This document shows, one piece after another, positions 36,800 through 44,850 of a DNA stretch of 64,000 nt. The stretch comes from an uncultured Paracoccaceae bacterium (GTDB lineage Bacteria > Pseudomonadota > Alphaproteobacteria > Rhodobacterales > Rhodobacteraceae). The notes under the pieces were generated by a model. It saw nothing but the letters and a program-made list of their open reading frames with translations. It searched no databases and was not told the DNA's origin. The translations under genes and the position numbers were made by a program. Each line of letters starts with the position of its first letter. Positions within the stretch are counted from its first letter, which is position 1. The DNA is taken from positions 62,001-126,000 of the forward strand of contig CANMYO010000003.1 in NCBI GenBank assembly GCA_947502145.1, given 5' to 3'.

Positions 36800-37482
36800 G
36801 CTGCGGCCCGGGCGGTGTCGATGCGCCCGTCGCGCAGCGGAACAACCCGGTCGCAGCGATTGGCCAGCGTGCGCGAATGGGTGACCATCACCAGCGTCGC
36901 ACCGTGGCGGTCGCGCAGATCAAACAGCAATTGCATGATGGCCGCGCCGTTGGTTTCGTCGAGATTGCCAGTGGGCTCGTCAGCCAGCAGGATCCGGGGC
37001 CGGGGCGCAGAGGCGCGGGCCAGCGCCACGCGCTGCTGTTCCCCGCCTGACATCTGGCTGGGGTAATGATCGGCGCGATCAGACAGGCCAACGGCCGCAA
37101 GTTCATCCGCAGCCCGCTGAAAGGCGTTGCGTTCGCCGGCAAGTTCAAGCGGGGTTGCAACGTTTTCCAGCGCAGTCATTGTCGGGATGAGGTGGAAAGA
37201 TTGAAACACCACCCCCATATTATCCCGACGGAAGCGCGCAAGCTGGTCTTCGTTCATGGCTGTCAGGGGCTGGCCGAGCGCGGTCACCTGACCGGATGTT
37301 GCCTGTTCCAGCCCGCCCATCAACATAAGGAGCGAAGATTTGCCCGACCCACTTGGCCCGATCAACCCAAGCGTTTCGCCCGCAGCGACGTCAAGCGATA
37401 CGTCATGCAGGATGTCGACCCGCCCGGCGTTGCCCATCAACGACAGGCTGGCTTTGGAAAGGGACAGCACGGGGTCAGTCAT
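36796..37482 (-). CDS. ABC transporter ATP-binding protein, YbbA/LolD type
   Basis: 228 residues. Walker A GLIGPSGSGKSSL, Q-loop VVFQSFHLIP, signature MSGGEQQRVALARA, Walker B ILLADEPTGNLD, switch MVTHSR. Start ATG MTDPVLSLSK; the track start is further upstream in the divergent promoter region. Partner of the FtsX-type permease. Confidence 0.93.
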   Translation of the reverse strand: MTDPVLSLSKASLSLMGNAGRVDILHDVSLDVAAGETLGLIGPSGSGKSSLLMLMGGLEQATSGQVTALGQPLTAMNEDQLARFRRDNMGVVFQSFHLIPTMTALENVATPLELAGERNAFQRAADELAAVGLSDRADHYPSQMSGGEQQRVALARASAPRPRILLADEPTGNLDETNGAAIMQLLFDLRDRHGATLVMVTHSRTLANRCDRVVPLRDGRIDTARAAA

Positions 37483-37549
37483 CGGGATCGCCTTTGTTTG
37501 GTTAACTTCTGTTGGATATGGGGTTCGGTGGGCAGTTCTCAACCTGATT

Positions 37550-38152
37550 ATGCTGATATTTGGTGCAGGAATCGTGCATGCGGAGCCGGTGAGGATTGCC
37601 GCGCTGGGGGACAGCCTGACCGCAGGCTACGGTTTGCCGCCCGAAGATGGGCTGACCGCGCAGTTGCAGCGTTGGCTGGATGCGCGCGGTGCGCAGGTCA
37701 CGATCATCAACGCGGGCGTGTCCGGTGACACAACGGCCGGAGGGCTGGCGCGGGTTGACTGGACATTAGGCGATGACGTGGATGCGATGATTGTCGCGCT
37801 GGGCGCAAACGACTACCTGCGCGGGCTGGACCCAAACCTGACACGGGAAAACCTGGATGGCATTCTGACAGCCGCAGGTGACAGGGCGGTGCCGGTGATG
37901 TTGGTTCAACTTGAGGTCGGCGCAAACTATGGCACTGACTACAAAGAGAAATTTGACGCGATCTATCCAGAGCTTGCCACCGCCCATGAGGCCGTGCTTG
38001 TGCCGGGATTTTTCGAAAGCCTGATCGTGGCAGAGGGCAATCTGGTTGATTATCTGCAGGCCGACGGGCTGCATCCGACCGCAAGCGGGGTGGCGCTGAT
38101 CGTGGATGACCTGGGCCCCCGGGTGCAGGATTTTGCCGCGGGTCTGGACTGA
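37550..38152 (+). CDS. tesA: Arylesterase/lysophospholipase, GDSL (TesA) family
   Basis: About 200 residues, periplasmic multifunctional esterase. SGNH blocks are all visible: Ser in ALGDSLTAGYG, Gly in VSGDTTAGG, Asn in LGANDYLRG, and Asp/His in DGLHPTASG. From the ATG at 37550 the signal peptide is short (MLIFGAGIVHA); a slightly earlier non-ATG start would give a normal one (VLNLIMLIFGAGIVHA). Divergent from the ybbA-like ATPase gene, as in E. coli. Confidence 0.9.
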   Translation: MLIFGAGIVHAEPVRIAALGDSLTAGYGLPPEDGLTAQLQRWLDARGAQVTIINAGVSGDTTAGGLARVDWTLGDDVDAMIVALGANDYLRGLDPNLTRENLDGILTAAGDRAVPVMLVQLEVGANYGTDYKEKFDAIYPELATAHEAVLVPGFFESLIVAEGNLVDYLQADGLHPTASGVALIVDDLGPRVQDFAAGLD

Positions 38153-38742
38153 TGCCCGGGCGGCTGTTTCTGGGGCAGGACCCGCAAATCGCCGGGATCA
38201 CATTTGAAGGGCCACGCTGGAACATGGCGCCGGGACAGGATCTGATCACACTGACCGCGGAGGGCGGTCGAAACATGCGCTGGGGGATCATCCCAGTGGG
38301 GCGCGTGAATGCGCGCGGTCGGCCGGTGATGGAGACGATCATCAACGCCAGATCAGAAACGGTGTTCGACAAATCCGCCTTTGCCGGGGTCAAGCGGGCG
38401 GTGGTGCCGGTAGACGGCTGGTACGAATGGACCGGCAAAACCCGCCGCAAGACAGCCTGGCGGATCACACGCAAAGATCAGGCGCTGATCTGGTTTGCGG
38501 CGATCTGCGATGTCTGGGCCGCGCCGGGGGGCTCCGAAATCCATCAGGTCGCAACGGTCACCTGCGCGCCTTCGGCCGATGTGCGCGATATTCATCACCG
38601 CATGGGCGTCATCCTTGAAAAGAAGGACGTTTCAACCTGGTTGGGTGACGACGAGGATGCGGCCAGGGCGCTGATGCTGCCCTATCGCGATGGCGGACTT
38701 CAGGTTGACGAGGCGGCAGGCGTGAATTGGAACGGCGCATGA
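38152..38742 (+). CDS. SOS response-associated peptidase family protein (SRAP; HMCES/YedK-like), Pro at position 2
   Basis: 196 residues. SRAP proteins cap abasic sites in single-stranded DNA through Cys2, exposed after Met removal (MCGR start). Here the start reads MPGRLFLG: the Cys is replaced by Pro while the other active-site elements remain: Asn in INARSETVF, Glu in VDGWYEW, His in IHHRMGVIL (normally RMP). N-terminal alignment is supported by PRWNMAPGQ at the usual distance. The ATG overlaps the tesA stop (TGATG), and no alternative start gives a Cys. Activity is therefore uncertain. Confidence 0.9.
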   Translation: MPGRLFLGQDPQIAGITFEGPRWNMAPGQDLITLTAEGGRNMRWGIIPVGRVNARGRPVMETIINARSETVFDKSAFAGVKRAVVPVDGWYEWTGKTRRKTAWRITRKDQALIWFAAICDVWAAPGGSEIHQVATVTCAPSADVRDIHHRMGVILEKKDVSTWLGDDEDAARALMLPYRDGGLQVDEAAGVNWNGA

Positions 38743-38779
38743 GCTAAGATATCTGCACGTTCACATGAAAGGGAGAAAC

Positions 38780-38986
38780 ATGTCTTCAGTAGCAAAAGTC
38801 ACAGAAATCATTTGCGAGTCTTCAAAGTCATTTGATGATGCGGTCGAAAATGGCATCGCACGGGCATCAAAAACGCTAAAAGGGATCAAGGGCGCTTGGG
38901 TTGCCGATCAGAAGGTCACGGTTGATGACGGCAAGGTCACCAGCTATCGCGTCGTGCTGAAAGTGACATTCGTATTGTCCGATTGA
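38780..38986 (+). CDS. Dodecin (flavin-storage protein)
   Basis: 68 residues, full dodecin length, forming a 12-mer that binds flavins. Start ATG MSSVAKVTEI follows AAAGGGAGA. Features: VTEIICESSKSFDDAVENGI, the ligand Trp/Gln region GAWVADQKVTV, and C-terminal VVLKVTFVLSD. Ends at a bidirectional terminator. Confidence 0.93.
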   Translation: MSSVAKVTEIICESSKSFDDAVENGIARASKTLKGIKGAWVADQKVTVDDGKVTSYRVVLKVTFVLSD

Positions 38987-38990
38987 GCAC

Positions 38991-39030
38991 AAAAATGGGC
39001 GCCACGGTCATCATCGGGCGCCCATTTGAC
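38991..39030. terminator. Bidirectional rho-independent terminator
   Basis: Perfect 11-bp stem AAATGGGCGCC / GGCGCCCATTT with a 13-base loop, flanked by A and T residues. Lies between the ends of dodecin (+) and csp (-), so it can serve both. Confidence 0.75.
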
Positions 39031-39041
39031 GTGTCTGCCGA

Positions 39042-39251
39042 TTAATCGGCCAGGGTCAGGTTGACGGCGCTTTCGCGGCCATCACGCCCCGCTTCGATAT
39101 CAAAGTTTACTTTTTGATCATCTTTCAATCCGGTCAGGCCGGACCGTTCGACTGCAGAAATGTGCACGAACACATCCTTGCTGCCGCCATCGGGCGCGAT
39201 AAAACCGTAACCTTTGGTGGTATTGAACCATTTGACAGTGCCTGAGGCCAT
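39042..39251 (-). CDS. Cold-shock domain protein (CspA family)
   Basis: 69 residues, a single cold-shock domain that binds single-stranded nucleic acid. RNP1 is [10 protein letters not shown] and RNP2 is VFVHISAV. Preceded by AGGAGGAA. About 80% like the second copy at 39475, so this is a tandem duplicate. Confidence 0.95.
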   Translation of the reverse strand: MASGTVKWFNTTKGYGFIAPDGGSKDVFVHISAVERSGLTGLKDDQKVNFDIEAGRDGRESAVNLTLAD

Positions 39252-39443
39252 GTCATTCCTCCTGATTTTCCGCTCGCGGGATGCAGCGGGCCGGCTCGTC
39301 AGTGCTTGATCGAGAGACTGGGCCGTTCACAGGTGCAGTGGTCGATAGAGGTAACGTAGCAACATCAGTATGCCGCAGCGGTCAAAAAAATCAAAGGAAT
39401 TGGAAATATCTGGTTTTTCAGCAACTTGCTAGTTGCCAAGGGT

Positions 39444-39466
39444 GGGTGCGCAATTGCTGCGCACCC
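39444..39466 (-). terminator. Hairpin after the second csp gene
   Basis: Perfect 9-bp stem GGGTGCGCA / TGCGCACCC with a 5-base loop, 8 bases after the csp stop at 39475. No T-tract follows, so it may be an RNA-stabilising hairpin and not a true terminator. Confidence 0.5.
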
Positions 39467-39474
39467 GAATCTGT

Positions 39475-39681
39475 TTAGGCGAGTGCCAGATTTACAGCCG
39501 ACTCGCGGCCGTCACGGCCTGCTTCTACGTCGAATGTCACTTTCTGATCGTCTGCCAGACCTGTGAGGCCGGACCGCTCAACAGCGGAAATATGGACGAA
39601 TACGTCCTTGGAGCCGCCATCAGGGGCGATAAAGCCGAAGCCTTTGGTTGAGTTGAACCATTTCACGGTGCCAGTAGCCAT
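39475..39681 (-). CDS. Cold-shock domain protein (CspA family)
   Basis: 68 residues with RNP1 [10 protein letters not shown] and RNP2 VFVHISAV. It lies 223 bases upstream of its paralogue on the same strand. Each gene has its own leader, suggesting separate promoters with long 5' regions as usual for csp genes. Confidence 0.95.
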   Translation of the reverse strand: MATGTVKWFNSTKGFGFIAPDGGSKDVFVHISAVERSGLTGLADDQKVTFDVEAGRDGRESAVNLALA

Positions 39682-39845
39682 CGTGTGTTTCCTTTTATGG
39701 GCCGCCCGCGTGATTGCGGCGGTTTGGCGAAGTCAGTGCATAATCGAGCGCTGTTGCCGAAAAGGATAACAGAGGGTCGAGATGGAATAACGTTGCAAGT
39801 CCCACATGGGGCCGGACGCGGCAGAAGGCAAGCAAAAACGCGCAG

Positions 39846-40016
39846 CTAGGCGGTGACCCGCGGAAGTGTCGCGCCGGTTGACATGTGAAGGACCGGTGCG
39901 GCGGTGCCCATAATCCAGTAGATCAAAAACGCCTCACCCAGGGAGATGGTCCCAAAAAGCGTGCAGCCAAGCGCGCTGATAGCCCCTATGATCGCACCAA
40001 AGAATACAAAGCCCAT
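39846..40016 (-). CDS. Small membrane protein, unannotated in the track
   Basis: 56 codons from ATG (MGFVFFGAIIGAISALGCTL) to a TAG. Two hydrophobic segments (residues 1-24 and about 28-44) suggest an inner-membrane hairpin protein. TAGGGG lies five bases before the ATG. The frame is open back to 40083 and would add a protein-like front (YGKFPKLGDLPFAIG) but without a standard start codon. It follows another small membrane protein gene on the same strand. No family recognised. Confidence 0.5.
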   Translation of the reverse strand: MGFVFFGAIIGAISALGCTLFGTISLGEAFLIYWIMGTAAPVLHMSTGATLPRVTA

Positions 40017-40096
40017 GACAACCCCTATTGCAAAGGGCAGATCCCCAAGTTTTGGGAATTTGCCGTATCGGTTGGGATCAGCTTAGGGGCGGAGTC

Positions 40097-40471
40097 TTAG
40101 CGAAACGTGAACGGGTCCGCGGCTTTGATCGTTTTCCCAAGTTGCGCAGAGGTGGCGGTGACCAGCGCAGAGGTTGCGATCCAGCCATAAAACCAGGCTT
40201 TTCCGGCGGTTGCGTTTTCCGCAAAAGACGCGGCAAAGACGGTTTTCCCCTGATGGGCGACAAGGAAAGCGGCAATCGTGAGCGCGGCAAAGACCAAAAG
40301 CGTCACCAGATTCCGCAGCCGGAATGCACACAGAAACAGCAAAACGCCGATGGGCGCGCCATAAAGGATGACCTTTGTCGACCAGAACGGATGCGCGCCA
40401 AGCGCAAGCGGCAGGTCCAAAGCCCACATCAGCACGGCCGCGGCCGCCCCTATGAGCACCCCAAGGATCAC
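40097..40471 (-). CDS. Hypothetical integral membrane protein
   Basis: 124 residues with about four hydrophobic segments (MILGVLIGAAAAVLMWALDL; VILYGAPIGVLLFLCAF; LVTLLVFAALTIAAFLVA; WFYGWIATSALVTATSA). No family recognised. Its ATG overlaps the ettA stop by four bases, so it is co-translated with ettA; role unknown. Confidence 0.75.
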   Translation of the reverse strand: MILGVLIGAAAAVLMWALDLPLALGAHPFWSTKVILYGAPIGVLLFLCAFRLRNLVTLLVFAALTIAAFLVAHQGKTVFAASFAENATAGKAWFYGWIATSALVTATSAQLGKTIKAADPFTFR

Positions 40472-42123
40472 CGGACAAACTTCTTATGTTTCATGCGCTT
40501 CGGCTCCATCGCGTCTGCGCCCAACCGGCGCTTTTTGTCTTCCTCGTAATCCTCGAAATTGCCCTGGAACCACTCCACGTGGGCATCCCCTTCAAAGGCT
40601 AGGATATGCGTGCAGATCCGGTCAAGGAAGAAGCGGTCGTGGCTGATGACCACGGCACAGCCTGCAAACGTGGTGAGCGCATCTTCGAGTGCGCGCAGGG
40701 TTTCGACATCAAGATCGTTGGTCGGTTCGTCAAGCAGCAGGACATTTCCGCCTGATTTCAGCAGTTTCGCCATATGGACGCGATTGCGTTCACCGCCTGA
40801 CAGAAGTCCGACCTTCTTTTGCTGGTCGCCGCCTTTGAAATTGAACGCAGAGCAATAGGCCCGGCTGTTCATCGACGCATCGCCAAGCTCGATCAGTTCG
40901 GCACCGCCGGTGATTTCTTCCCACACGGTCGAATCGGGGCTGAGCGCGTCGCGGGACTGATCAACGTAGGACAAAGAGACCGTATCACCATATTCAACGC
41001 TGCCTTCATCCGGTGTTTGCTGACCGGTCAGCATGGAAAACAGCGTCGATTTACCAGCGCCGTTTGGCCCAATCACGCCAACAATGCCGCCGGGGGGCAG
41101 GTCAAAGGACAGGTTCTCGATCAGGAGCTTGTCACCCATTGCCTTTTTCAGCCCATTAACCTCGATCACCTTGGAGCCAAGGCGCGGGCCGTTGGGGATG
41201 ATGATCTGGGCGCGGCCCAGTTTTTCACGTTCGGACTGATTGGCAAGGTCGTTATAGGCGCTGATCCGGGCCTTTGATTTTGCCTGCCGGGCCTTGGCGC
41301 CCTGCCGCATCCACTCCAGCTCGCGTTCCAGCGTGCGCTGCTTGGACTTGTCTTCCTTGGCCTCACGCTCAAGCCGCTTTGCCTTTGCCTCAAGCCAACT
41401 GGAATAATTGCCTTCGTGCGGGATGCCGGAGCCACGATCCAGTTCGAGAATCCAGCCGGTGATGGCATCCAGGAAGTAGCGATCGTGGGTCACGATCAGG
41501 ATTGTGCCTTTGTAATCAATAAGATGCTGTTGCAGCCAGGCAATCGTTTCGGCGTCCAGGTGGTTGGTCGGTTCGTCAAGCAGCAGCATGTCAGGTGCTT
41601 CAAGCAGCAATTTGCACAGGGCAACGCGGCGCTTTTCACCACCAGAGAGCGTGTTGACATTTGCGTCATCAGGCGGGCAGCGCAGCGCCTCCATGCTGAC
41701 GTCGATCTGGGCATCAAGATCCCACAGGTTCTGGGCGTCAATCTCGTCCTGAAGTTTCGCCATCTCATCGGCGGTTTCTTCGGAGTAGTTCATCGCCAGT
41801 TCATTATAGCGATCCAGCACGGCCTTTTTCTCGGCCACGCCAAGCATGACGTTTTCCCGCACGGTCAGGGCGGCATCAAGTTCCGGTTCCTGCGGCAGAT
41901 AGCCGACACGCGCGCCCTCGGCCGCCCAGGCCTCACCGGCGAAATCCTTGTCCTGCCCGGCCATGATCCGCATCAGCGTCGACTTACCGGTACCGTTGAC
42001 GCCAACAACGCCGATTTTCACGCCAGGCAGAAAGTTCAGCCGGATATTTTCAAAGACCTTCTTCCCACCCGGATAAGTCTTTGAGACACCGTCCATGAAA
42101 TAGACGAATTGGTAACTGGCCAT
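40468..42123 (-). CDS. ettA: Energy-dependent translational throttle protein EttA (ABC-F)
   Basis: 551 residues, two ABC ATPase domains and no membrane segment. It binds the ribosomal E site and gates elongation according to ATP/ADP. Walker A copies VVGVNGTGKSTLM and VIGPNGAGKSTLF; signatures TLSGGEKRRVALCKLL and LLSGGERNRVHMAKLL; Walker B LLLDEPTNHLDAET and LLLDEPTNDLDVET. The EttA arm (around EPELDAALTVRENVMLG) and the linker with clustered charged residues are present. Confidence 0.95.
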   Translation of the reverse strand: MASYQFVYFMDGVSKTYPGGKKVFENIRLNFLPGVKIGVVGVNGTGKSTLMRIMAGQDKDFAGEAWAAEGARVGYLPQEPELDAALTVRENVMLGVAEKKAVLDRYNELAMNYSEETADEMAKLQDEIDAQNLWDLDAQIDVSMEALRCPPDDANVNTLSGGEKRRVALCKLLLEAPDMLLLDEPTNHLDAETIAWLQQHLIDYKGTILIVTHDRYFLDAITGWILELDRGSGIPHEGNYSSWLEAKAKRLEREAKEDKSKQRTLERELEWMRQGAKARQAKSKARISAYNDLANQSEREKLGRAQIIIPNGPRLGSKVIEVNGLKKAMGDKLLIENLSFDLPPGGIVGVIGPNGAGKSTLFSMLTGQQTPDEGSVEYGDTVSLSYVDQSRDALSPDSTVWEEITGGAELIELGDASMNSRAYCSAFNFKGGDQQKKVGLLSGGERNRVHMAKLLKSGGNVLLLDEPTNDLDVETLRALEDALTTFAGCAVVISHDRFFLDRICTHILAFEGDAHVEWFQGNFEDYEEDKKRRLGADAMEPKRMKHKKFVR

Positions 42124-42156
42124 CGCGGATGCTCGCTTTGCAAATGAAATTTGCCT

Positions 42157-44055
42157 TTAGATAGCGATGGGACGCGGCGGGGGCAATTGCGGATGAATGT
42201 CACAGAATGCACCGTCGCCGGTTTTTCTGGCCTCCAGCCACCCAATGACCGAGTCTGCCGCCATTGGTTGTGCAATCCAGTGCCCCTGCGCGATATCGCC
42301 GCCGATCTCCCGAATGACCTGAAACTGTTCTTCACTTTCGACGCCGACGGAAATGCACAACAGGCCGATATCCTTGGCCAGCTCAATCACGACCTGTAGG
42401 GTGCGTTGGCAGGCGGGTTCCGTCAGCAGGTTTTCCATCAGACCGCGTGCGTTCTTGAAACCGTCAATTTCCAGCTGCACCAGATGCATCAACCCGGCGA
42501 AACCGGCGCCGAAATCATCAAGCACGATGCTGAACCCAAGCGCATGAAGCTGATGAACGATGCTGACCCTCTGTTCGGGAAAGATATGTTCGCCAAACAG
42601 GACGCTTTCAGGAAGTTCGACAACAATATTGTCGGTCGATAACCCAAGCCGCGCGGGCATGTTGATGAATTCGGGATGAATTTCGCCGTCAGTGAACAAG
42701 GCGCTTGAGGCATTAAAGCCGGTGCGCATGTTTTCCCAGCCCGCGGCGATCAACTTTGACCGCAATACCATCGCGGCGTTCATTGCCTGTAGATCAATAT
42801 CGACCATCAGGCCAAGATCATGTGCAAGAGGGAGAAATTGCGCCGGCAGCAACATGCCTTCCTTTGGATGATCCCAACGCACAAGCGCCTCAAAACCGCG
42901 TACCTCACCATCTGCGGCAAGGATTGTCGGTTGAAAGTGGAACGTCAGTTCGTTTTCGCGCACGGCGCGCAGCAATTCGTCTGAGCGACGCTCTTTGCGG
43001 CGCAATCGTCTGTGGAGACGCTCGTCATAGATGGCCACGCTGCCGCGCCCGCTTCGCTTGACCTCATAAAGCGCAAAGTCCGCCTTGCGCAGAAGTTCAT
43101 CAAGCGTTTCGGTGTTGGTTTCGGATATGACGGCGCCCAGACTGATGGACGGGCTGATTTCCTGCGACCCAAACGTGAATGGCTTGCGTGCCACCTCGCA
43201 AATGGTGGCGCCCAGTTTTTGCAGTTGCGAAATATCTGCGACATCCTGACAGACTGCTACAAATTCATCCCCGCCAATTCGTGCCAACAGATCGGTTCCA
43301 CGCAATGTCCGGGTGACCCGATCAGCAATCGTCTTGAGCACAGCGTCACCGGTTGCATGGCCATGCGTGTCATTGATTTCCTTGAATTTGTCCAAGTCGA
43401 TCTGCAACAGGCCGACCTGGGTTCCGGTGTCGCGCGCACGGGCCAGCGCCTCGGTCACGAAACTGGTCAGCTTGGCGCGGTTTCCGGCCCCCGTCAGGCC
43501 GTCGTGAGTGGCCACATGGGCAAGCTCAGCAGTTTTTTCGCGCAGGCGTTCGGCATTTTCAACCTCCTCAGTGACATCCCGGCAGACGAGGATCACGAAG
43601 GTCGTGCCGTCGGGGGCTACATGGAATGAAACATTGATCTGATTCCAGAACAGCTCTCCTGATTTCTTGACGTTTTGATGCAGGGCAAGCTGGTTCCACG
43701 TCGGGTCGGCGGCATCAAAGCGGAACGCGGCAATGTCTTGCGCTGTCATTTGCCGGTCTTTGGGCAGGCAATATTCAAGCGGGTTGCGGCCCAGCATTTC
43801 ATGCGCTTCCCAGCCCATGATTCGACAATATGCGGGATTGACCCAAAGCACCTTGCCGGTGAGGTCCTGAACAACGAGGCCGTCGTCGGTGCAGGCCGAC
43901 GCGATCAGGTGAAATTGCTGGTCCTGGGTCAGCGATCGCGGTGCAAGTCCATTCCGGGCCATTTTGGACCATTGCCAACGCGAAAACAGGCGCGTGGCAG
44001 CGGCTGTCACGACAACAAGCATCAGCGATGCAAAAAGTAATAGCCCCAACGACAT
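42157..44055 (-). CDS. PAS-GGDEF-EAL cyclic-di-GMP signalling protein
   Basis: 632 residues: an N-terminal membrane helix (LGLLLFASLMLVVVTAAA), a PAS domain about 50-165 (LVVQDLTGKVLWVNPAYCRIMG), a GGDEF domain about 190-350 with intact RIGGDEFVAV, and an EAL domain about 370-620 with intact FEALVRWDH and DDFGAG. The usual LKID motif of EAL domains reads FKNA, and the later Glu motif is GVESEEQF, so phosphodiesterase activity may be altered. Single gene with its own promoter region next to nadD. The signal sensed by the PAS domain is unknown. Confidence 0.92.
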   Translation of the reverse strand: MSLGLLLFASLMLVVVTAAATRLFSRWQWSKMARNGLAPRSLTQDQQFHLIASACTDDGLVVQDLTGKVLWVNPAYCRIMGWEAHEMLGRNPLEYCLPKDRQMTAQDIAAFRFDAADPTWNQLALHQNVKKSGELFWNQINVSFHVAPDGTTFVILVCRDVTEEVENAERLREKTAELAHVATHDGLTGAGNRAKLTSFVTEALARARDTGTQVGLLQIDLDKFKEINDTHGHATGDAVLKTIADRVTRTLRGTDLLARIGGDEFVAVCQDVADISQLQKLGATICEVARKPFTFGSQEISPSISLGAVISETNTETLDELLRKADFALYEVKRSGRGSVAIYDERLHRRLRRKERRSDELLRAVRENELTFHFQPTILAADGEVRGFEALVRWDHPKEGMLLPAQFLPLAHDLGLMVDIDLQAMNAAMVLRSKLIAAGWENMRTGFNASSALFTDGEIHPEFINMPARLGLSTDNIVVELPESVLFGEHIFPEQRVSIVHQLHALGFSIVLDDFGAGFAGLMHLVQLEIDGFKNARGLMENLLTEPACQRTLQVVIELAKDIGLLCISVGVESEEQFQVIREIGGDIAQGHWIAQPMAADSVIGWLEARKTGDGAFCDIHPQLPPPRPIAI

Positions 44056-44183
44056 TAAGGCCCCTCAGAAAGACTGCGTTTCAGGCTAGTCAGCAAACCT
44101 TACCGTCAGGTTAAGCCCACAATGCGATTTTGGTGCGAAAAGGCCCTTTACACGCAACACTTTGGGCGGCCATGTGGAGGGCA

Positions 44184-44783
44184 ATGCCACAGGGGTTTCC
44201 AAATGCCGCGCGGGGCCGGGTTGTCGGCCTGCTGGGGGGATCGTTTGATCCACCGCATGAGGGGCATGTCCATATCACACGGCAAGCGTTGCGGCGGTTT
44301 GGGCTGGATCAGGTTTGGTGGCTTGTCTCACCCGGTAACCCCTTGAAGGAAAAGGGGCCCGCGCCGCTGGAAGAACGCATGCAGGCCGCACGTGCATTGA
44401 TGCGCCATCCGCGGGTGACCGTGACCGATATCGAGGCGCAACTGGGGACACGCTACACTGCCGAGACGCTGCGGGCCTTGCTGGACCACTATCGCGGCAC
44501 GCGGTTTGTCTGGCTGATGGGGGCAGACAATCTGGCGCAGTTTCATCGATGGCAGGACTGGCGCTGGATCATGGAAACGGTGCCGGTTGGCGTCCTTGCC
44601 CGCCCTGGTGATCGCATTCCAGCGCGGCTGTCGAAAGCGGCACGGATTTACAGCCATGCGCGGGTGCCTGGCCGGGCATCACGGAGGCTGGCCTTGCGGG
44701 ACGCGCCGGCATGGTCGTTTGTCAATTTGCCAATGAATGCCGCGTCATCCACGGCGATCCGGGGGCGCGGCGAATGGGGTTAG
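44184..44783 (+). CDS. nadD: Nicotinate-nucleotide adenylyltransferase
   Basis: About 199 residues. Makes nicotinate adenine dinucleotide from nicotinate mononucleotide and ATP. Nucleotidyltransferase motif [17 protein letters not shown] near residue 14; [20 protein letters not shown]; and the C-terminal motif NAASSTAIR (ISSTxIR type). I chose the ATG MPQGFP after GGAGGG; the track uses a TTG further up. Together with nadE in this window it supplies the last two steps to NAD+. Confidence 0.93.
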   Translation: MPQGFPNAARGRVVGLLGGSFDPPHEGHVHITRQALRRFGLDQVWWLVSPGNPLKEKGPAPLEERMQAARALMRHPRVTVTDIEAQLGTRYTAETLRALLDHYRGTRFVWLMGADNLAQFHRWQDWRWIMETVPVGVLARPGDRIPARLSKAARIYSHARVPGRASRRLALRDAPAWSFVNLPMNAASSTAIRGRGEWG

Positions 44784-44850
44784 GCGGAATTTGTGAAAGT
44801 GAGCACAGCCCGGGTTTAGCTGTCGCGATGACTTGGCTAGATTGGCGGTC

